From contig OX328125.1 of the NCBI GenBank assembly GCA_946811695.1, forward strand, positions 36,131,751 through 36,195,750: a DNA stretch of 64,000 nt, read 5' to 3'. The translations under genes and the position numbers were made by a program. A model generated the notes under the pieces. That model made no database searches, was not told the origin of the DNA, and saw nothing but the letters and a program-made list of their open reading frames with translations. Position 1 is the stretch's first letter, and each line of letters starts with the position of its first letter. Shown in pieces: positions 57,402-64,000 of this stretch. Origin of the DNA: Gonocerus acuteangulatus. Lineage: Eukaryota; Arthropoda; Insecta; Hemiptera; Coreidae.

Positions 57402-57595
57402 CATGAAGATTAGATAGTTAGCCGTCGAGGTGATAAGTAAAGATGGAATGGTTGGGATTCGGCTAAAGAAACCTCAATACGATTTTTGTTAAAAAATCTA
57501 TATTTAGGACGTTTTGGCTACTCATTGGTAGCCTTCGTCAGCAATGAAAGTGCCGGGAGGCAGAGGAGGACCAAAGTTGACAGTTCCATCTTTAC
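57402..57595 (-). mobile_element. Short hammerhead insertion in HEL-3, with an 11-bp TSD
   Basis: The 194-bp insertion is bordered by TTTCTAGAAAG (57391-57401) and TTTCAAGAAAG (57596-57606). Comparison with HEL-1 shows the uninterrupted site, so the borders are sure. It matches the insertion at 4111-4354 over most of its length in reverse orientation and shares the 'catgaagattagatagttagcc' start. It is non-coding. Confidence 0.88.
57503..57548 (-). ncRNA. Hammerhead-like core, mutated
   Basis: Minus strand: CTGACGA, A, a stem II of GGCTAC and GTAGCC, then AAAAC where GAAAC is required. Loss of G12 would abolish cleavage. It is the counterpart of the intact core at 4240-4285. Confidence 0.6.
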
Positions 57596-58036
57596 TTTCA
57601 AGAAAGGTCTTATTTACGATCTTACCTGCATGGGTTCCCGCCCTAGGAAGGACCCCACTAGGCATTTGAAAAACTATATCTTGGAAATCCATATCTCTAA
57701 GATTAAATTGTTTTTCTTATTTTTCTTAACCTGATTTATTATCAAATACATTATCCAACTGTAAGCAGTCAAAAAATAACAAGGAATAAAAACAGACAAA
57801 AAGAACAGTTCGAATCAGCGAAATCAATTACTTTAAAGTTTTAAGCACTTATTTCTCCGATTGACATCGTCTAATCAAAACTTTCATTAGAACCTTTTAG
57901 CGCGGTTCCTCCCTCCCCCATAGGGAGGAACCCCGCTTATAAGGTTGATACAATGAAACAATCCGGAAGTGCCGACTAGAAAATTTTGCGTTTCAGAACC
58001 CCTAGAAACCGAAAATAAAGGTGGTTCAAATTTGTA

Positions 58037-58054
58037 TATATATATATATGTATA

Positions 58055-58120
<66 letters not shown>
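58037..58120. repeat. (TA)n microsatellite in HEL-4
   Basis: A TA tract with one TG and one TTTA interruption, 140 bp from the element's 5' end as in HEL-1. Confidence 0.9.
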
Positions 58121-58123
<3 letters not shown>

Positions 58124-60272
58124 CTGTTCGCTCTCTAAATAGAAGACGAATGGTCCGATTTTGATGAAATTTGGTACAAAAATCTGTCGTCCAATTTGAA
58201 AGGTCAAGTTCGTTAACCAGCAAAATCCGCCCACTGGAAGATGGCGTTTGGGGCGAAATTCGCGCAGAAAAAATCGTAACGCTTACGTTTTTGAGTTCAT
58301 AAGCTTGTAAGTACTCGTTTTATAGGCTTCTTGGGCTAGAAAAACGAATGAAACCATTTTCAAGGCGATAGCTTTAACCGTTGTCGAGAAAATTGGAAAA
58401 ATAGTTTTTGAATACCGTTTTTTTTTTGGGTACTTAGAATAACGGGATTCAGTTGAAACATTATGTGCATGTTCTACTTTCATTAAAACTAATATGTTGA
58501 AAGTTATGTTACGTTTGGAGTTAAGGAAGGGTTAGAATAAAATATTTTATGAACAGATATGAAAAGTTTTGGAAACTTCGTATACTTTCATTAATATCTC
58601 GAACACGGTTGGGAAATCGTGGTAAGTGGATTGAAACTATTTGAAAGCTTACTAAATTCTCTACAAAAATGATTCTAAAACTATTTTTGATTAGGTTATG
58701 TCAATCGGAGAAATAAATGCTTAAAACTTCAAATACGTCTGTTTTGTTCTTATGAACGGGTTTTTGTCGTTCTTTTTGTAATTTTTGTCTCTTTCCCTTG
58801 GTTTTTTATTGCTTTTTATTTCTTTAATTTCTTATGTTGTATTTGTAAGGAAAATGTATGTGTGTGTAAAACAGGATAGGTAAAATGAGACCAATTTTCT
58901 GTTGTCAGAAATAATGAAATGTTTTGGAAACTTCGTATAATTTCTTAATATCTCGAAAACGGTTGAAAATCTTGGGAAGCGAAAGGTTACCATTCGAAAG
59001 CTTACTAAATGGTCTACAAGAAAGGTTCTAAAGAAAGTTTTGAATAAGCGAAGTAATGTCAGCTTTGGATTTGTCGATTTCCTTCAAATGTCTTGAAACT
59101 GTCGAGGCTCCTACTCTGAATTCTTTGGCATATTCCCTAGTGTTTTTAATTGCTTATAGTAGTCAAATGTATTTGTCAATAAGGATACGTATAATTAGAA
59201 TCAATATTTTGTTTGTTAGAATTCGAAGATGCCGTATGAATATCTAGATTACAGTACTGGCGTTGATTTCGTTCTTTAGAATTATTCTTGGTATTCCCTA
59301 TTTTCATCTGTTACCCATAGTTTTTTATTGTTAGTAGGTTTTTCTTATTGATTATAGAATATAAATCTATTTGGCTATAAAACAGGATACGTAAAATTAG
59401 TGACAATATTTCGGAGATTTCTGAGCGAAATACTTTTAAGATTTTCTACCACCACGAACGGCTTTTTTCCTCTATTTTTATCCACTAGATAGGCTTTATT
59501 TTGCATATTATTCTATATAAGTTTTATGCAGCAGGGGATTCTGATGAAATGTCGTGTTTTTGCTGTGATTTTTAAATACGATGTATTTAAGATTGGATAA
59601 CATTAGCGAGTCTACATAGTTAAGAACCGACGACGGAGGATTACTTCTTGCTATGATTTAGTCTACATATGTATATTAAGTCCTAAATCCAAAAAATAAA
59701 CTTCACAACGGTTAGATACTATGAGCGTATATGGCCGTACAATGCCCGTAGAACACAAGGGGGCCGCAGGAAATTTACCTGCTAAGAGTTAATCCTCAAG
59801 AGCTGTAAATATACCCCAGGTATCTGCCGACACAAATACAAAGCCTAGGCGGAGAGCACCCCAAAAACACAGATCCAAAAATAGGTTATATACTAAATAT
59901 TCATAAAGACTACTTAGTTGTAAACCGATTCATCAATTAGCAATCAATAATTTTCAAAAAAGGTTATATACTAAATATTGATAAAAAGTATTTAATTAGA
60001 AGAAAATCAATATTCCACAAGACTTGTTTTTGGTCCATTTGTGTCTACTCCATAGACTTAATTAGGTATATTATTCTATTGTAGTTGGGCAACTAAACTT
60101 TGTTTAATTTTGTTAAATAAAGTATTTTTTTTTTTTACTTGTTATTCGTCAAGACTTTTATTTGTCCTTGTGTATTTACTAGATACGTTTTATTCGGCAT
60201 ATTATTCTATATAGGCTATATTAGGCAGGGTATTCTATTCAATCTTGTGTACTTCTTCTTGATCCTTCTGTA

Positions 60273-60529
60273 CATGGGCGTATATAAAAACAATTTCGGG
60301 GGGGGGGGGCTGAGACCATTTCCAGGGTATGGAATACTAAATATTTAGAGCTTGGAATAGTTTTAGGCAACTAAAACGCTATTGCACGTAAAATAAAATA
60401 TGTTTTATGAACTAAGTGATCTTATTTAATTTATTTTTAAGGGTTTTACGAGAAGTTTTTATCATCAATTCAAAATTTCGGGAGGGGCTGCAGCCCCCTC
60501 AGCCCCCCCCCCCCTCATATACGCCCATG
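60273..60529. mobile_element. CATGGGCG MITE, copy 5, with an 8-bp TSD in HEL-4
   Basis: It is 257 bp. The TSD is CTTCTGTA (60265-60272 and 60530-60537). It is inserted in the 3' part of HEL-4, so it is the youngest layer of this nest. G10 and C12 runs lie near the ends. Confidence 0.93.
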
Positions 60530-61366
60530 CTTCTGTATCCTCTAGAAAGGCTTTATTAGGCCTATTTTGTATTGATTTATAGAGCTTTGCTTTAGAATGA
60601 GAGCCAGATTCTGTAATTTCCGCTTCTGTGTAAAAGTTAGCTACTGTCGGTGTCCCTGACGCCTTAATATCACTTTTATTCGAGATGTTCGAGAGGATTT
60701 TGACAATTTTCACGAGATATATAAAAAAAATAAGTTTATTTATTTTCTAAGCTTATCAAATGGCACTAGGGACATGAACGGAACCGCGCTAAGATGCTGC
60801 AGTTCCTGCGAGTCGGACTTTTTTTTGTATAGCATTTAGTAAGCTTTCTAATGGTATTCTTCCGTTTACCAAGATTCTCAACCTTTTTCGAGATATTAAG
60901 GAAAGTATACAAAGTTCCCAAAACTTTTCATGTCTGTTCATAAAATATTTTATTCTAACCCTTCCTTAACTCCAAACGTAACATAACTTTCAACATATTA
61001 GTTTTAATGAAAGTAGAACATGCAGATAATGTTTCAACTGAATCCCGTGATTCTAAGTACCCAAACCAAAAACGGTATTCAAAAACTATTGCTCCAATTT
61101 TCTCGAAAACGGTTAAAGCTATCGCCTTGAAAATGGTTTCATTCGTTTTCCTAGCCCAAGAAGCCTATAAAAAGAGTACTTACAAGCTTATGAACTCAAA
61201 AACGTAAGCGTTACGATTTTTTCTGCGCGAATTTCGCCCCAAACGCTATCTTCCAGTGGGTGGATTTTGCTGGTTAACGAACTTGACCTTTCAAATTGGA
61301 CGACTGATTTTTGTACCAAATTTCATCAAAATCGGACCATCAGGGAAGCCAGAAATGAGCGAACAG

Positions 61367-61470
<104 letters not shown>

Positions 61471-61664
61471 AAATTTGAACCACCGTTATTTTCGGTCTCT
61501 AGGGGTTCTGAAACGCGAAATTTTCTTGTCGGCACTTCCGGATTGTTTCATTGTATCAACCTTATAAGCGGGGTTCCTCCCTATGGGGGAGGGAGGAACC
61601 GCGCTAAAATGGACAACCATCATTGCGGCATGCCCGCACCCTATGTAGCAAGTTATTTGTATGA

Positions 61665-61890
61665 CATGTATGCAAGTTATTTAAAATTTGTTACAGAAAC
61701 GTTTCGGCTATACGCCAATCTGTAAAATATTATGCATCATACTGGTTAGGATTAATAAATTATGTTTATTATGTGAAATTTAATATCCTAACCAGCAAGA
61801 TGTATCATATTTTACAGATTTAAAATGGCTTAAAGTCGAAACGTTTCTGTAACGAATTTTAAATAACTTAGTGTGCCGAATGCTGTACCA
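61665..61890. mobile_element. Inverted-repeat element with PLE-like GCCGAAACG words
   Basis: Two arms (about 61670-61752 and 61790-61872) are inverted and share 'aagttatttaaaatt', 'gttacagaaacgtttcg' and 'gctggttaggat'-like blocks. Each arm holds a CGAAACG word after a short stem, like PLE hammerheads, but the CUGANGA block is not recognisable. TATGTAGC occurs just outside both ends (61642-61649 and 61891-61898), a possible TSD. Confidence 0.5.
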
Positions 61891-61978
61891 TATGTAGCTT
61901 GAAAATAAAAATATATTTAAGGACTAAATAAAGCTGTTACCAAATTCCTACAATATCTTAGTCTTTAACTTAGGATCT

Positions 61979-61984
<6 letters not shown>

Positions 61985-62052
<68 letters not shown>
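61985..62052. repeat. (TA)n microsatellite
   Basis: A pure TA tract of about 34 units; no associated element was recognised. Confidence 0.9.
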
Positions 62053-62054
<2 letters not shown>

Positions 62055-62648
62055 CACTCACCAATTCTACGGGTTATGAAACGTCAATATTAACAACAAA
62101 CGTCATGTGATCGACGTCGAAAGCGTGTGGGATGAGAGTAAACATCCTAACAAAGTGTCGGGACTGACGGTTTATCTACGGATATAGAAAACTAAATAGC
62201 AGATAAGGCTTTTAACTAATTGATGCGAATATTAAAAGTTCTCAAAGGTGTTAAGAAGAAAAAAAAAATATATATATATACTTGCACTTCGTCCCTTTTC
62301 CTTTGAATGTAATTTACGTTGCTCTACGAAGGAAGTAAGACAGGTAGCATTTTATAGACCTCGTATGCCACCTGATTGGACTTGAAAGGAATTTTTGATA
62401 TTCAACTCCGCTTCATTAGAACAGCAATATGGTCAATATTTGATAAACAAAGGTCCTGCCAATCAATGTTCTCTTCGTCAACTTAGGAAGTTCCTATCAA
62501 TTATCAAGCAGCTCTCTATCGACCTTTTATCAGCGTTTTTATCCACTCTCGAGGGGAAGAAAACGCTGAGAACAATCAGGCATACTTGAGGATTTGAGCG
62601 AACTTCTGACATGTAGTAGCCATCACATTGAAGCAATAATTAAATATC
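62053..62648. other. No gene recognised
   Basis: It begins with a HEL-like trace (gggttatgaaacgtcaatatt). The open frame at 62395-62589 matches nothing known to me. Confidence 0.4.
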
Positions 62649-62656
62649 TTAAAAAC

Positions 62657-62872
62657 CATGGTCGTATATAAGTGGGGGCTGATGGGGCTGCAGTCCCCCC
62701 ACGAAATTTTGATTCGATCGGTAAAATGTGTCATAAACCCCTTAAAAATAAATTAAATAAGATCACATTGTTCATAAAAAATATATAGGTATTAGGTATA
62801 ATAGCGTTTTAGTTGTTCAAAACTATTCCAAGTTCCCCCCCCCCCCGAAATTATTTCCTATATACGCCCATG
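62657..62872. mobile_element. CATGGGCG MITE, copy 6, with an 8-bp TSD
   Basis: It is 216 bp, shortened in the right interior. The left end reads CATGGTCGTATATA and the right end is perfect. The TSD is TTAAAAAC (62649-62656 and 62873-62880). Confidence 0.92.
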
Positions 62873-63055
62873 TTAAAAACACTGACATATAGGGGAGAGC
62901 GGAGCTTGTTGTCAGTAGGGGTAAATTGGCACTGTAATTCTAAATAATTCCATGGTTGGTTGAGAGCTCTTAAATGCTAGTGATTCCTTCCAGTGATTCC
63001 TTTTCTTCCAAAAAATCCGTCGTCTTATTATATTTCGTGGTGGGGAGCAAGACGA

Positions 63056-63307
63056 TATAAGCTTATATAAGGGGGGGTGCCCTCCCCCCCCACCGAATTC
63101 TTTATTTAATTGGTAAAAATGTGTCATAAAAACCCTAAAAATAAATTAAATAGGATCACATAATTCAGAAAAAATAATTTTTGTTGGGTGTAATAGCGTT
63201 TTAGTGGCCTAACTATTCCAAGTTCTATATTGTTAGTATCACATACCCCCCAAGTGCTCCCAGCTCCCCCCTCCCAGCTCGGAAATTATTTCCTAAATAC
63301 GCCCCTG
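63056..63307. mobile_element. CATGGGCG MITE, copy 7 (diverged)
   Basis: The family interior (ccgaattctt, ttggtaaaaatgtgtcataaa, aaaataaattaaata) lies between decayed ends. The flanks CAAGACGA (63048-63055) and CAAGAAGA (63308-63315) are an 8-bp TSD with one mismatch. Confidence 0.8.
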
Positions 63308-63315
63308 CAAGAAGA

Positions 63316-63842
63316 GACATTATATTGTAACGTAATAGTAAAATGTGATGGGGACAGGTTTGAAGTCGCATTTCAGTTCACATCCTAGCAGGGTTTTCCT
63401 TTGATTGTTTTCCCGGTGGTGCTATAGTCCGCCCGCAAACTAAAGGACCAGAAGAGGCGTGGCCGGAGAGGAGCTAGGCCTTGGCTAGACCACATGGGCT
63501 GAATGCAGCGCGTGCGCACTACATTGTTCTTTTCCTTGCGGCAGGGCTATAGTTGGTATTTTTCAAAAGAGGCTATTTGACAAGCCAACTTACCTCCACA
63601 TAGCCTAATAAACCTATGAAAAACCAGCCTGTTGAGACAAACTTCAATCAGACACTAAATTTATTATGTGTTAAATAAATTAATTTATTTAGAATTTCTT
63701 TTTAGATAGGGGAAGTGGATATTTATTATCAATGATTGTTATTATTTAAATGAACATTCTCAATTATTAGTTCTATATTGTACCTAACATATACGTACGA
63801 TTTTATTGTACAATAACATTGTACGTTATTGAAATATAAACA
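63316..63842. other. No gene recognised
   Basis: The 63360-63560 stretch is GC-richer and has a CGCGTGCGC word; nothing could be assigned. Confidence 0.4.
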
Positions 63843-64000
63843 AAAGTCCGACTCGCAGGAACTGCATCATCTTAGCGCGGTTCCGTTCTTATCCGAAGTG
63901 CGATTAGGAAAGGAATAGTAGCTGCTATTGGTAGGTTTTGATCTTTCGTTAAAAATATAAAATAAAATCTCAAAGACAAGGAAGCTTAAAGTGCCACATA
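63843..64000 (-). mobile_element. HEL 3' end, cut by the window edge
   Basis: AAAAGTCCGACTCGCAGGAAC, with GCGCGGTTCCGTTCTTATC after it, is a perfect HEL 3' end in reverse. The body continues past the window. It belongs to the subfamily seen at 12588, 13192 and 20148 (gtgcgattag, ttgatctttcgtt). Confidence 0.8.

Larger units (their letters stand above)
57898..60824 (+). mobile_element. HEL-4: full-length HEL element nested in HEL-3
   Basis: It begins TAGCGCGGTTCCTCCCTCC and ends GCAGTTCCTGCGAGTCGGACT. It lies between two T residues of a T-run in HEL-3, with no other target duplication. The 5' half matches HEL-1. The part beyond 58780 is longer, repeats the 'atatctcgaa..cggtt' body unit and matches HEL-2 at 59150-59310. 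The 60273-60529 segment is a MITE insertion. It has no recognisable coding sequence, so it would depend on proteins supplied elsewhere. Confidence 0.78.

Noticed and set aside
61665..61870. Two further hammerhead ribozymes
   Set aside because: Both arms have GAAACG after a short stem but no CUGANGA block. They were kept only as an inverted-repeat element.

Overview
The window reads as eukaryotic, intergenic DNA from an invertebrate animal with an AT-rich genome (arthropod is my best guess, low confidence). It has no operons, no bacterial-style gene packing and no long open reading frames. Its microsatellites are dominated by (TA)n, and nearly every recognisable protein fragment comes from an animal transposable element (TE). 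I could not support any intact host gene, structural RNA gene or CRISPR array.

Layout. 1-648: a 48-bp minisatellite running off the left edge. 2.3-3.55 kb: a full rolling-circle-like element (called HEL here). 4.1-4.35 kb: a short hammerhead-ribozyme insertion. 4.77-6.49 kb: an almost wholly palindromic TA-flanked MITE. 6.6-7.9 kb: three small inverted-repeat elements. 8.1-9.6 kb: a Penelope-like element (PLE) remnant with an endonuclease fragment and inverted ribozyme-bearing arms. 10-13.2 kb: tRNA-derived SINE and HEL fragments. 14.1-15.45 kb: two perfect palindromes and a hAT-like foldback. 16.6-17.4 kb: a hAT-like MITE. 18-30 kb: mostly anonymous, with a LINE 3' end at 21.2-21.96 kb and a SINE at 23.2-23.6 kb. 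30.3-31.0 kb: an inverted-repeat element holding a truncated LINE. 33.7 kb: a LINE RNase H fragment. 36.4-38.5 kb: a ribozyme fragment, a hairpin and the second palindromic MITE. 39.7-42.1 kb: two SINEs around an endonuclease-type retrotransposon remnant. 42.4-43.2 and 55.9-56.7 kb: hAT-like MITEs with clean 8-bp target-site duplications (TSDs). 45-46 kb and 50-63.3 kb: a MITE family with CATGGGCG termini. 47.7-48.8 kb: a Harbinger-like MITE containing a hAT-like MITE. 51.7-54.2 kb: a 0.33-kb direct repeat bracketing a dead Harbinger transposon. 57.3-61.6 kb: one HEL element split by another HEL element, plus ribozyme and MITE insertions.

The window is a layered TE archive. Its value lies in insertions whose edges can be read to the base: repeated 8-bp TSDs, 11-14-bp TSDs for the ribozyme/PLE insertions, a HEL element inserted between T residues of another HEL element, and a MITE inserted in a LINE. 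The least ordinary items are hammerhead-like cores next to long hairpins, the HEL families with a fixed internal TA tract, and the two nearly self-complementary 1.7-kb MITEs. Family names rest on termini, TSDs and motifs read by eye; no database search was possible.
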